Numbered from the stretch's first letter, positions 39,449 to 47,990 are shown. The stretch is 64,000 bases of DNA from JALYRV01 sp040902895 (GCA_040902895.1 JBBDWL010000076.1:1-64000), one strand, 5' to 3'. The notes: a model not told the origin generated them from the letters alone. Numbers and translations: made by a program.

Positions 39449-40090
39449 CTAAAGACCGCAGTATCCGCCGTGGATGCCCTGTGCCAGACACGTCACGGCC
39501 TGGATCAGCGACACCGTCCGTACGGTGCGGAGGCCACGGGTCAGGGCGAGGACCGGCTGACCGAGGAGTGCTTCGACCATCGGATCGATCAGCGATCGCC
39601 AGGCGGCCTTCTTCGTTCGCACGCTCCGCACACGGGCGTCGATATCGGCGGCGATGTCCGCCGTCCCGCGCGAGATCGATTCGAGGAACTTGCGCGGGCC
39701 CCCCTCCTCCTGCACCGCCTGCAGATCCTGGCTTCTCCCGGCTCTCCTGAGAGCATCGGCCACGGTTTGGTCGAGCTCCGCGGTCCACTTTCCGGCCGCC
39801 TTCACCTTCGAGATTGCGCTCGCGACCTGGCGCTCCAATTCGGGCAGAAGCGCTTTCACGCCATCGGCCTGCCGCTGAAGGGCGTTGATCTCGGCTTGTG
39901 TCACCTGCGCTTTGTTGCCGAGACCGGCCGACTGGCGATCGAATGCCTGAAATTGATCGCGGATCCGCGCGAGCGCGCCGGCCTCTGGGGTCATGGCCGC
40001 CGATGGCGCCTTCTGCGCGTCGATAGCGCTGCCTGTGACCGCGAACGCCACCGCGAGACCGGCGACGATCCTTTTGAATCCGTCTCTCAT
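39449..40090 (-). CDS. Secreted helical protein of unknown function
   Basis: A 213-residue exported protein with signal peptide RIVAGLAVAFAVTGSAIDAQ. The mature part is mainly helical with coiled-coil character (residues about 35-140: ITRAEINALQ-like, LLPELERQVASAISKVKAAGKWTAELDQTVADALRR in sequence), followed by a more hydrophobic end with two cysteines (VTCLAQGIHGGYCGL). Start ATG at 40090 with GGAGGAA eight bases ahead. Paralogous to the 38001 protein. No known family. Confidence 0.75.
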   Translation of the reverse strand: MRDGFKRIVAGLAVAFAVTGSAIDAQKAPSAAMTPEAGALARIRDQFQAFDRQSAGLGNKAQVTQAEINALQRQADGVKALLPELERQVASAISKVKAAGKWTAELDQTVADALRRAGRSQDLQAVQEEGGPRKFLESISRGTADIAADIDARVRSVRTKKAAWRSLIDPMVEALLGQPVLALTRGLRTVRTVSLIQAVTCLAQGIHGGYCGL

Positions 40091-40140
40091 CGTGGTTCCT
40101 CCATTGTCACTGTGCCGCTGTGAACAGACGATAGGCAGCA

Positions 40141-40725
40141 TTATTGGCATCTCTCGGTTGCGTTCGCCTTGCTGGTCCCCAGCTTGGCCCGTGCAAGCGC
40201 AAGCTCCTTTTCGAGGCGCACGATGTTCGCTTCAATGTCGGTGACAGTCTTGCGAGCGTTTTGACAGATCTTGGTCTTGGCTTCGCACCCGGCTTCGATG
40301 CGCTTGGCTAGGGACTTCGCCTTGGCCGACGCTATGGCACAGAAGCGGTGTTGTTCGGCGAGCACCTTGTCAGCGCACTGGCCTGGTGTTAGGTCGCCGC
40401 AGTACTGGTCGTGTTGAAACCGGGTATGCTTGTTGTACTTATCCATCGGGCTGCCGGCGGGCGGATTGTCGAGATTCATGCACACCTGAAATCCAGCAGT
40501 CGCCGCCGCGACGGCCTTGTCGTACTCCGCCTGGCAGGCGCCAGTTCCCAGCTTGACCTTCCTGATGTCCGAGAGCTCGTCGATGATCCGGGAAGCGATC
40601 TTGCTCTTGATTTGAGCGTCGACAGCCGCCTTGGTTGGAGCCTGGGCCAGCACGTGGGCCGACACGGCCAAGATTCCGAGCAGAGCAGAAAAGCCGACTG
40701 CACGACGTACGATGTGAGTCTTCAT
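40141..40725 (-). CDS. Secreted cysteine-rich protein, unknown function
   Basis: A 194-residue exported protein. Signal peptide RRAVGFSALLGILAVSAHVLAQ; mature part with eight cysteines (GACQAEY, QVCMNL, YCGDLTPGQC, RFCAIA, AGCEAKTKICQ, RCQ), helical and ending in a coiled coil (VTDIEANIVRLEKELALARAKL). Multiple disulfides are likely outside the cytoplasm. The leader and first 105 codon bases are near-identical to those of the neighbour at 40854, but the mature parts are unrelated. GGAGGAA ribosome site. No family recognised. Confidence 0.75.
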   Translation of the reverse strand: MKTHIVRRAVGFSALLGILAVSAHVLAQAPTKAAVDAQIKSKIASRIIDELSDIRKVKLGTGACQAEYDKAVAAATAGFQVCMNLDNPPAGSPMDKYNKHTRFQHDQYCGDLTPGQCADKVLAEQHRFCAIASAKAKSLAKRIEAGCEAKTKICQNARKTVTDIEANIVRLEKELALARAKLGTSKANATERCQ

Positions 40726-40770
40726 CGGTTCCTCCGTTGTTCATGAGTTGGTTGGCGCATTTAGTGGCGA
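40621..40770. repeat. 150-bp leader/signal-peptide cassette, copy 1
   Basis: Covers the end of an upstream stop context (CGCCACTAA on the minus strand), the ribosome site and the signal-peptide codons of the 40141 gene. About 90% identical over its whole length to 41235-41384, ungapped. Similarity stops where the mature proteins begin. Confidence 0.85.
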
Positions 40771-40853
40771 TGGCGCAAAGAGATCGAAAAATGGAGAGTC
40801 ATCGCTCGATCCTCGCGCCATCGCTCGTGGACACTCACCCCGATCTGAAGGCG

Positions 40854-41339
40854 TTACCGCTGCTCGGCATAAACGTGTTTCCTCTCTAGCTTTCCCCCTT
40901 TGCGGAATAGGTCGAGCCTACGGTTCTCCGTCAGTCGGCTATAGTTCTGCGGATCGAAGGTGTTCTCGGGAACCGTCTGAATAGTGGCGCCATCACTGTT
41001 CGCCTTGCAGGTGTCCTTCCCGTTCGTAACGTCGTTGTAGCTGCAACCAGAGAGGCCTCCACAACCAAACGGACAGACAGATTTCCGGTCTTCCTTAGGG
41101 GTCATCACATCCTTCCAGCACCTCAACACCTTGGTGCTTTGGTTGAAGTCGGGGTTGTAGTCGTCCGGGCACTTTACGCCGTTCTTCGGATCGAGCGCGC
41201 CAGTGGAGAGAAGGGTGGAATCATCCCAAGCGGTGACAGCCGCCTTGGTTGCAGCCTGGGCCAGGATGTGGCCCGAGACGGCCAGGATTCCGAGCAGAGC
41301 AGAAAAGCCGACCGCACGACGCACGATGTGAGTCTTCAT
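40854..41339 (-). CDS. Secreted cysteine-rich protein, unknown function
   Basis: A 161-residue exported protein with signal peptide RRAVGFSALLGILAVSGHILAQ. The mature part has six to seven cysteines clustered in the middle (VKCPDDY, LRCWKD, VCPFGCGGLSGC, DTCKAN), a small disulfide-rich core, followed by a charged tail. ATG at 41339 preceded by GGAGGA. Shares its leader cassette with the 40141 gene. No family recognised. Confidence 0.72.
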   Translation of the reverse strand: MKTHIVRRAVGFSALLGILAVSGHILAQAATKAAVTAWDDSTLLSTGALDPKNGVKCPDDYNPDFNQSTKVLRCWKDVMTPKEDRKSVCPFGCGGLSGCSYNDVTNGKDTCKANSDGATIQTVPENTFDPQNYSRLTENRRLDLFRKGGKLERKHVYAEQR

Positions 41340-41384
41340 CGATTCCTCCATTGTTGGTGAGTTGGTTGACGCATTTAGTGGCGA
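41235..41384. repeat. 150-bp leader/signal-peptide cassette, copy 2
   Basis: Runs from the last three codons and stop of the 41375 gene through the intergenic gap and ribosome site to the end of the signal peptide of the 40854 gene. Near-identical partner of 40621-40770. Because it includes the true 3' end of the neighbouring gene, this copy is the likelier source. Confidence 0.85.
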
Positions 41385-42190
41385 ACGGTGATCGGTCTGA
41401 TGACGGTTTGCCCGCCCATCCGTGCGGTGATCGTCAGGGTCCGGGCCTGCGGCACGGGGCTGGCGACCACCTGAAACGTCTGCGGGTTGCTGGCGCTGCT
41501 CGTGAAGGTCAGGTTGACGCTTTCCTGGGCGCTGGGCCCTTCACGCGTGATCGGGCCGACGATCGTGCGGAACCGCACGACCTGGGGATCGCTGCCGGTC
41601 AGCGCGACCGTTGTAGCCTCGAGCGGCCGGCCGTTCAGCGTCACGGTGCCGGTTGCGGTGAACGGCCCTACTGCTGCTTGAGGGACCAACGTCAGCGCCG
41701 TGATCTTCAGCGACTCGATCGTGAAGGTGGCCGTTTGGGTTTCATCGCCATACTTCGCCGTAACGTTGCACGGAGAGTTTGTAGAGCCAGACAGGGAACC
41801 CTTCGACCGAATCCAGAACGTGGCGCTGTCGAGGCCGCCTGGAATCGTTAGCCTGGGCGGGATCACCGTCGCGGACAGACCCCCGCGTTCTCCACTGCCA
41901 GCCGCAACGACCGGACACGTCGAGAGCACCACGGCGATCCCGCCCCGAATGGCCGGACGAAGCAATCGGACGGTGCCGGAGATGTCGCCATCGGCGGCGG
42001 CCGCAATGCTCGTCGTCCGATTCAGCGAAACGGACCCGAGCCACGGCAACGTCGCTTCGGGTCTCGACGCCGGTTTGGTTGGCGGCGACTGGAATGGCAC
42101 GGCGATCGTGCCGGTGCCCATGCCCAGATTCAGAATCATCCCGGCGAGGACCAGCGCGATCTTGGGACCTATCCTTTCTCCGAGTGCCAT
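41375..42190 (-). CDS. Secreted beta-rich protein, unknown function
   Basis: A 271-residue exported protein. Signal/anchor GPKIALVLAGMILNLGMGTGTIAV, then Pro-rich linker and at least two Ig-like beta-sandwich stretches (SVSLNRTTSIAAAADGDISGTVRLL; GTVTLNGRPLEATTVALTGSDPQVV), ending in SVNLTFTSSA and ARTLTITARMGGQTVI. Such repeats suggest an extracellular structural or binding role. The ATG at 42190 has GGAAGG seven bases upstream; a longer frame to 42259 is possible. Confidence 0.72.
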   Translation of the reverse strand: MALGERIGPKIALVLAGMILNLGMGTGTIAVPFQSPPTKPASRPEATLPWLGSVSLNRTTSIAAAADGDISGTVRLLRPAIRGGIAVVLSTCPVVAAGSGERGGLSATVIPPRLTIPGGLDSATFWIRSKGSLSGSTNSPCNVTAKYGDETQTATFTIESLKITALTLVPQAAVGPFTATGTVTLNGRPLEATTVALTGSDPQVVRFRTIVGPITREGPSAQESVNLTFTSSASNPQTFQVVASPVPQARTLTITARMGGQTVIRPITVRH

Positions 42191-42212
42191 CGCGTCGGCC
42201 TTCCGAAGGACC

Positions 42213-42430
42213 TCATTGACGGATCCCGATCCGGAACGTGTCCAGGGTGTAGGTCGCACCAGATTCGGCGCCCCTCGGTCCGATCCAGAACTTCACCGTG
42301 TGCTGCACGCCCGTTGGCGAGGCGCAGCCATCTCCGGGCTCCGCACGCAGCGGAAGCTCGAACGGGATCCCGGGGCCTGCGTGGGTCCTCATCGTGCCTT
42401 CACCGGGGTTTTTGGAGTCTGGGTTGACAT
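42213..42430 (-). CDS. Small ORF pair, possibly a frameshifted or coupled gene
   Basis: An ATG at 42430, well placed after GGAAGGGAG, opens a 13-codon ORF (STQTPKTPVKAR) whose TGA overlaps the ATG at 42392 of a 59-residue ORF (THAGPGIPFELPLRAEPGDGC, then HTVKFWIGPRGAESG, ending FRIGIRQ). The second part looks protein-like (beta pattern). Either a coupled leader-gene pair or a single small gene broken by a frameshift. Lies between the 42446 and 41375 genes of the array. Confidence 0.45.
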
Positions 42431-42445
42431 TTGATGCTCCCTTCC

Positions 42446-43723
42446 TCAGTTTCGAGTGGCCTGTGGCGTTACCACGCGCGTGGTACGCCATTCACTTGCG
42501 ACGATCTCGTGGCCCTCGACGTCGATCGCGACGATGCGCCACCACAACGTGCCGTCGCTTGTCCTGTCTTTCAGCCAGAGCGGCGACCGGTAGATCCCCA
42601 CGCCCGCAGGTACCAGCGCCGCAAGCACCAGTGTTCTTTGCCCATCGAGAATCTCGAGCCGGTACACGACTGTCCCGCCTGTTTCGAGCCACGTGAACTC
42701 AATCGCGCGATCGGCCGGCAGCGTGGCCCCATCGGCCGGCAAAACCAGCGCGACCGCGCCCGTCACCGGGCCATCGAGGTTCGCCCCGCCGACGATGTAA
42801 CGGAGCGCCGGCATCGAGAAGCCGGCAATGGCCCCGCTGTGGACGAGGCCGGCCCCCGCGCCCACGGCGGCGAGGCTCGAATCCGCCTCCTTGTCGTCGC
42901 TCGCCTCGACGCGCAGCAGGATCAGGTAGGTGCCGTCGCCAGTCGTGGGCAGGCGGGCCGGATCGGGACCCGGCAGCGTGTAGCGCCCGGTGGGCGGCAG
43001 GAAGACGTTGAAGCGTTCGATCTCCGCGTAGCGGCGCTGCCGGCCCCGTTCTTCGATGGGCAGCGTCGCCTCCGTCAGCAGGTCCCGTGGTGTGGGCGGC
43101 TCGTCGCCCGGCAGGACCACTTCCCAGCGTCCCTTGAGCCGGCCCGTACCGGTAAACGTGAGGTCGGCCTTCAGTGCGGGAGGGCGCTGGCCCGGGCGCA
43201 CGAACAGCACCGGATCGTCGCTCGCGAACGCCAGCCGGACGTCGACCAGCGAGAACGGAACGCGTGCGCCGCCGCCAGCCAGCCGGCAGGTAACGGCCAC
43301 GTATTCGTCACGTCCCCCGCGCGTGCTGATGAAGCGGCGCACATAGAAGAACGTCGACGTCTGCCCGGACTGCGCCGCCTGATAGGCGCGCCTGGCGACG
43401 GACGGCGGAATCGACATGATGTCGGTGAATCCGCCCGTGCCGCTCAGTCTGGACTGATCGAATCGAAACGGCAGTTGGCCGAAGATGGTGGCCGGATCGC
43501 ATTTGCTGCCGATGTCGGGCGCCGCCGGGATGAGTTCGCCGCACCAGAACGCCTCGGCGGGCGTCTGGTTGACCAGGCCGCCAAACGTCAAGAAGACCGT
43601 CGTCGCCCCCTGCGTGTTAACGTTGACGCCCGACGGGTTCACGCGCACCGCGGCGGAGGCCGGAGCACGTCCGGCCAGCGTCAATCCGCAGATGAGAAGA
43701 GTCAGGGAACACACTCGTGTCAT
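42446..43723 (-). CDS. Secreted multidomain beta protein with fibronectin-III-like end
   Basis: A 425-residue exported protein. Signal peptide SLTLLICGLTLAGRAPASA. The N-terminal half is unrecognised (conserved-looking GGRDEYVAVTCRL, FVRRFISTR). The C-terminal ~100 residues resemble a fibronectin-III domain (IEFTWLETGGTVVYRLEILDG; LWWRIVAIDVEGHEI). The ATG follows the upstream stop immediately (TAAATG), with no separate ribosome site, so its translation depends on the barrel gene. Likely a surface or periplasmic partner of that barrel. Confidence 0.75.
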   Translation of the reverse strand: MTRVCSLTLLICGLTLAGRAPASAAVRVNPSGVNVNTQGATTVFLTFGGLVNQTPAEAFWCGELIPAAPDIGSKCDPATIFGQLPFRFDQSRLSGTGGFTDIMSIPPSVARRAYQAAQSGQTSTFFYVRRFISTRGGRDEYVAVTCRLAGGGARVPFSLVDVRLAFASDDPVLFVRPGQRPPALKADLTFTGTGRLKGRWEVVLPGDEPPTPRDLLTEATLPIEERGRQRRYAEIERFNVFLPPTGRYTLPGPDPARLPTTGDGTYLILLRVEASDDKEADSSLAAVGAGAGLVHSGAIAGFSMPALRYIVGGANLDGPVTGAVALVLPADGATLPADRAIEFTWLETGGTVVYRLEILDGQRTLVLAALVPAGVGIYRSPLWLKDRTSDGTLWWRIVAIDVEGHEIVASEWRTTRVVTPQATRN

Positions 43724-45904
43724 TTAGAACACCCGCAGGTTCAGACCGGTGCTCAACGACCACGCGCGGCTCTGGTCGTTCAGCCCAGCCGATTGGTTGA
43801 TAGCCGCGGCGGAACGCCGGCTGAAGCGAATGAAGACCTGGCCTTGCAACCGATCGCGCTTCGCGGGCCACAACGCGACGTTCTGCGAAATCTGCAGGTT
43901 GGCGTCGGTCGATCGGTTCTCATTCGTCTCGGCCTGGTCGCGCGTCCAGGTCAAGGCGACGAGGGCGGCGATCGCCGTCCTTGCGGCTGGCCGCCAGTTG
44001 CCCGCCACACCCAGACGGCGCGTGACGTCGACGCGTGATATCTCGAAATTCTCCGCGCCTTCGAAAGCGATCTCGGTGGTGAGATCGAACGCCGCGTGCG
44101 GCATCACGCCGAGTGTCACGTTGTTGGTTAGGTTGGCCAGGTCCGCCAGCGCGCGGCCGACCTGCCGGTTGTCCTGAAACGAGCGGTTGAACCGGTACCC
44201 CGCCCGCCATTTCGCGTGCTGCCACTCCACCCCGATTGCCTGATTGGTACTCAGTTGATCCGGGATCTTCGACGGCTCGTCGAAGCCGCCATCGACGGGT
44301 ATCGAGACGCCGAACTGATGCGTGCGCGAGAGTTGATACGTGATGGTGGGCAGCGCCGCTTGCGGCCGACTCGGATCGCGGCCGAGCGTTGCCAGCGGGA
44401 GCATCGTCTCGAGCACCGTCATGTCCGTTTGTGTTTCGAGGATCGACGCGATCCCGTCGAGGTTGTCATGCGATCTAGCGGTGGCGAGCCGAGCGCTGAA
44501 CGATCCGATATTCGCGGTGGCCTCGACCACGTTCTGCAGGATGTCGGCACGCGCCGTTGGGGCGGCGACACTGCGGTAGAGCGGATCGGCGCGTTCGTGC
44601 CGGTAACCCACCACCACCGAGGCTGTCGCGGTCTTGCCGACCCGTTTGTTGTGGATGAGGGCATAGCTCGCATCGAGATAACGCGCGTCCTTTTCTTCTT
44701 CGCGAACGGCAACAATCGGCAGGGTCCGGTCGAGCAGCGGATCGGTGGGGTTCTGAAAACGGCTGCGCGCGAAGCCGGCGTCGAGCCAGAAGCGTCCCTG
44801 CGCGTCGCTGGCCCCGACGCGGACGCCGATCCCGCGGCTCGTCTCGGCGTCGTTCACCACGCCTTGCGCGAATCCCGCGACAGGCTGGAGGGATCCGTCG
44901 AGGATTGACGCTTCGAGACGGAACGCGCCCGGTCGCGCGGGCCTCGCTTCCACACCGAGGGTCGCGCTGCGAATCCGGTGGTCGCTGCTCTCGACGCCAG
45001 CGATGTTGCTCCAGCCCACGATCGGCGAGCCGTTGACCGCCGCCAATGCAAGATCGGCAAACGGACCAAGGGCCAGGAGCGCCGTCGCCCCGCGACTCGC
45101 GAACGACGGTGCGCACCGAAATCCTGGAGAGGCGCTGCTGCAGTTCTGCGCGTTGAACAGGAAGCGGTGGGTCCCCTGGGTGACGTGGCCCAGCGCGAGC
45201 TTCGTGCGGCCGTTGCCCAGCTCGAGGATGTAGTCGGCCAAATCTATCGAAGGCGCCTGCTCGCCGAGCTGCCCGAATCGGAGGGCCTCCTCGTGAAGGC
45301 TGACGCCGACGACGTTCAGACTCGTCCGCGTCGTCCACCCGGAGCGGACGGATTCGGACTGCAATCCAGCCGTCACCGTCAGGTCCTGAAAGCGCTCGCG
45401 CGCCGGGACGCCGGAGGGCGGTGTTTGACTCTGAGCGACCTGGCCTCTCAGTCCGAGCTCGAGCCGTGGCGTCGCGCTCGCCCGCTCGAAGCCTCGGGCG
45501 GTCACGACGCGCAGGGGCAATCGACCGATCTCCCTCCACTCGCCCGTGGCGGCCACCAGGCTGACGACCACCTCCTGTTCACCGCTCGGCAGGCGCACGC
45601 TCGCGGGCGTGTAATGGAAGGTCGAGCGGTCTTCGACAAACAACCCCGTCCAGTCGGTCGGCCCGATCAGGATCGCCACCCGTCCTTCGCCGGCCGCGGG
45701 AGGCCGGGTCAAACGCAGCTCGATCCTCTGATCCCCTCGAATCCACTGCGCCGCCGGCCAACTCCCGGTCACGGCCAGTGGGGCTGCCTCGGGTTGCTGC
45801 GCCGCGGACGCCACGGCCCGCATCAGAAACGCGGCCGCCAGCGTGGCTGTACGGATCACTGTTCCCACCGTCGATTTCCCGCGAAGCGCAGTTGGCTGGA
45901 CCAT
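43724..45904 (-). CDS. Predicted outer-membrane beta-barrel protein
   Basis: A 726-residue exported protein. Signal peptide IRTATLAAAFLMRAVASAAQ, an N-terminal ~110-residue beta domain (QWIRGDQRIELRLTRPPAAG), then many amphipathic strands (LELGLRGQV, RFWLDAGFARSRF, KTATASVVVGYRHE, LSTGLNLRVF). The final residue is Phe after alternating hydrophobics, the BAM-recognition signature of outer-membrane barrels. No TonB box or plug was seen, so it is not a typical TonB receptor. First gene of the array; AAGG precedes the start. Divergent from the membrane-bound regulator gene. Confidence 0.78.
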   Translation of the reverse strand: MVQPTALRGKSTVGTVIRTATLAAAFLMRAVASAAQQPEAAPLAVTGSWPAAQWIRGDQRIELRLTRPPAAGEGRVAILIGPTDWTGLFVEDRSTFHYTPASVRLPSGEQEVVVSLVAATGEWREIGRLPLRVVTARGFERASATPRLELGLRGQVAQSQTPPSGVPARERFQDLTVTAGLQSESVRSGWTTRTSLNVVGVSLHEEALRFGQLGEQAPSIDLADYILELGNGRTKLALGHVTQGTHRFLFNAQNCSSASPGFRCAPSFASRGATALLALGPFADLALAAVNGSPIVGWSNIAGVESSDHRIRSATLGVEARPARPGAFRLEASILDGSLQPVAGFAQGVVNDAETSRGIGVRVGASDAQGRFWLDAGFARSRFQNPTDPLLDRTLPIVAVREEEKDARYLDASYALIHNKRVGKTATASVVVGYRHERADPLYRSVAAPTARADILQNVVEATANIGSFSARLATARSHDNLDGIASILETQTDMTVLETMLPLATLGRDPSRPQAALPTITYQLSRTHQFGVSIPVDGGFDEPSKIPDQLSTNQAIGVEWQHAKWRAGYRFNRSFQDNRQVGRALADLANLTNNVTLGVMPHAAFDLTTEIAFEGAENFEISRVDVTRRLGVAGNWRPAARTAIAALVALTWTRDQAETNENRSTDANLQISQNVALWPAKRDRLQGQVFIRFSRRSAAAINQSAGLNDQSRAWSLSTGLNLRVF

Positions 45905-46046
45905 CCTTAACCCTTCTGCTAGACTCAGCGGCCTACCAACTCCTGGATCGGGTTTCTCTTCGCGTGGCGGGATTCTGTCCGTTGGAGGCGTAGCGCGTCC
46001 TTAAGGTCCGTCTAAATCCGGCTAAATTTTTCTAAAGAGCCTGGCC
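45905..46046. promoter_or_regulatory. Divergent promoter with three 10-bp-phased CTAAA repeats
   Basis: CTAAA occurs at 46012, 46022 and 46032, an exact 10-bp period that puts all copies on one face of the helix; a weaker TTAAG lies 11 bp further upstream (46001). OmpR/PhoB-type winged helices bind such tandem half-sites. The last repeat ends 10 bases before the regulator ATG. It is therefore the candidate operator of the regulator encoded at 46047, for itself and possibly for the secreted-protein array on the other side. Confidence 0.6.
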
Positions 46047-47990
46047 ATGATCGAGAGTGACCGTAGATTCAGGGTCTTCTACGAATTCGGTCCCTTCCGC
46101 CTCGATCAGCAGAAGCTTCGTCTGATGCGTGATGGCGAGATGGTCGCGGTGCCGCCGAAGGCGCTCCAGGCGCTGCTGCTGCTGGTGTGCAATCCGGGGA
46201 AGTTAATAGAGCGCGAGACGTTGATCGAGGCGATCTGGGCCGACACGTGTGTCGAAGATGCCAACCTGACGGTCGCGATCTCTCAGCTGCGCAAGGTACT
46301 CGGCCAGAGCGGCGACACGCCGGAATACGTCGCGACGGTTGCCCGAGCCGGTTATCGGTTCATTCCCGACGTGCGGGAGGTGCGCGAGGCGCCCGCGATG
46401 CCGCTCATCGAGCCGCGTGCACCGCCAGTTGTCGAAGAGCCCGAGGTGCCGATCGGCAAGGAACCCGCACCCCTGGCCTTCCAGAATCCCCGGCCCTCGC
46501 GCGAGCTTATCGAGGAACAAGGCTCCACACCCTCCGTCCGCCGGACCTGGCCGTGGCCTATCGCGGCCTTCGGGATCGTCGCCGTCATGGGCGCGGGAAC
46601 CTGGGCTTTCCGCGGATCGAACGACACAAGGGCCATCGTGGCGCGGCCACGCTCACTTGCTGTCCTGCCGCTGAAGTCGTTCATCGGGGGAACAGCGGAC
46701 GAGGAGCTGCGCCTGCGCATCACCGATGCACTGATTACGAGACTCGGGAATGTGAACGGCATTTCCGTGCGTCCGACCACGTCGATCCTGACCTTTGCCA
46801 GAGGGAATACCGAGACGCGTGACGCTGGACGACAACTGTCGGTGGATGCGGTCTTGGACGGCAGAATCCAGACCGAGGGCGAGCGAGTGCGCGTCACGCT
46901 CCAGCTCGTCTCCGTTGGCACGGGCGAAACCCTGTGGTCCGGACAGTTCGATGGCGCCACGAACGGCACGCTCGACTTGCAGGATCAAATCGCCGCGCAA
47001 TTGCTCCCGCGCCTGGCGCATCAGGCCGGTCTCGGCGCCAATTCGACGACCAACGCCGCCGCTTACGAGCTGTACTTGAAAGGCCGGTATCTGTGGAACA
47101 AGCGGACTGCTGAAGGAAGCCGGGGGGCCATCGAGTACTTTGACCAGGCCATCGCCCTCGACTCGAGTTTCGCGTTGGCCTATACCGGTCTGGCCGACGC
47201 CTATTCGATGCTCGCCAATGATGGGAACCAGCTCAGCCGTGACGAGGGCTACGCGCAGGCGAAGCGGATGGCGGAGCAGGCGCTGGCGATCGACCCAGGC
47301 CTGTCGGAAGCGTATGCGGCGTTGGGATGGATCCTGACGAGACACGAATTCAATTTTGCGGCCGCCGACCAGGCATTTGCCCGCGCGATCGCGCTCAACC
47401 CCAGCAACGCTGACGCGTATCACTGGCGGGCGTTGAATTTTCTGGCATTGGGAAGGACCGACGAATACCTTGCAGCCATGGAAACCGCGCGACAACTTGC
47501 GCCGTTGACCAGGCCGCTCGCGCGAAACTATTACGATGTTGTGCTCACCAAGGGAGGGTGCGCGAAGGCGTTTGAATACCTGGAGCGCTTTCATGCGCTC
47601 TACGATCCCTCCGAAGGGGAGCGGATAGAGCTATTCGGTCGCCACCATGTTCTGTGCCGCGAATACGAGCGGGGCCTTGCGATCCTGACGCGGATTCCGA
47701 CCGAGCGAATTTCCCTCGCTGCCAGGGCGTATCTAGCCGTTGCGTATGCCAGGGCAGGCAGGCGGCAGGAGGCCCTGGACATTCTCAAGCGATTTCGAGC
47801 GGACTTTTATTTGAGATCCTACATTCATGTCGCGCTCGGCGAGTTCGATGCCGCGTTTGTCTCACTCGAGAAAGCCATCGATGAGCGCGAAGGCCGATGT
47901 GTCAGGCTGAAATACGACCTGCTCCTTGCCCCCCTTCGGGCCGATGCCAGGTTCAGTAAGCTGCTCGCGAGGGTCAATCTGCCCGGATGA
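46047..47990 (+). CDS. Membrane-anchored winged-helix regulator with TPR sensor (CadC/ToxR-like)
   Basis: A 647-residue one-component regulator. Residues 10-108: OmpR/PhoB-type winged helix (YEFGPFRLDQQKLRLMRDGE, VPPKALQALLLLV, LTVAISQLRKVLG, TVARAGYRF). Pro-rich linker, then one TM at about 168-188 (WPWPIAAFGIVAVMGAGTWAF). Periplasmic part: a FlgO/adenylate-cyclase-associated domain (LAVLPLKSFIGGTADEELRL to about 320), then TPRs (AIALDSSFALAYTGLADAYSM; ALAIDPGLSEAYAALGWIL). It should read periplasmic conditions through the TPRs and bind DNA from the membrane. Divergent from the secreted-protein array, its likely target. Confidence 0.88.
   Translation: MIESDRRFRVFYEFGPFRLDQQKLRLMRDGEMVAVPPKALQALLLLVCNPGKLIERETLIEAIWADTCVEDANLTVAISQLRKVLGQSGDTPEYVATVARAGYRFIPDVREVREAPAMPLIEPRAPPVVEEPEVPIGKEPAPLAFQNPRPSRELIEEQGSTPSVRRTWPWPIAAFGIVAVMGAGTWAFRGSNDTRAIVARPRSLAVLPLKSFIGGTADEELRLRITDALITRLGNVNGISVRPTTSILTFARGNTETRDAGRQLSVDAVLDGRIQTEGERVRVTLQLVSVGTGETLWSGQFDGATNGTLDLQDQIAAQLLPRLAHQAGLGANSTTNAAAYELYLKGRYLWNKRTAEGSRGAIEYFDQAIALDSSFALAYTGLADAYSMLANDGNQLSRDEGYAQAKRMAEQALAIDPGLSEAYAALGWILTRHEFNFAAADQAFARAIALNPSNADAYHWRALNFLALGRTDEYLAAMETARQLAPLTRPLARNYYDVVLTKGGCAKAFEYLERFHALYDPSEGERIELFGRHHVLCREYERGLAILTRIPTERISLAARAYLAVAYARAGRRQEALDILKRFRADFYLRSYIHVALGEFDAAFVSLEKAIDEREGRCVRLKYDLLLAPLRADARFSKLLARVNLPG

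Noticed and set aside
43724..45904. TonB-dependent receptor call for the large barrel
   Set aside because: No TonB box or plug domain could be seen, and the N-terminal region is a beta domain of a different pattern.
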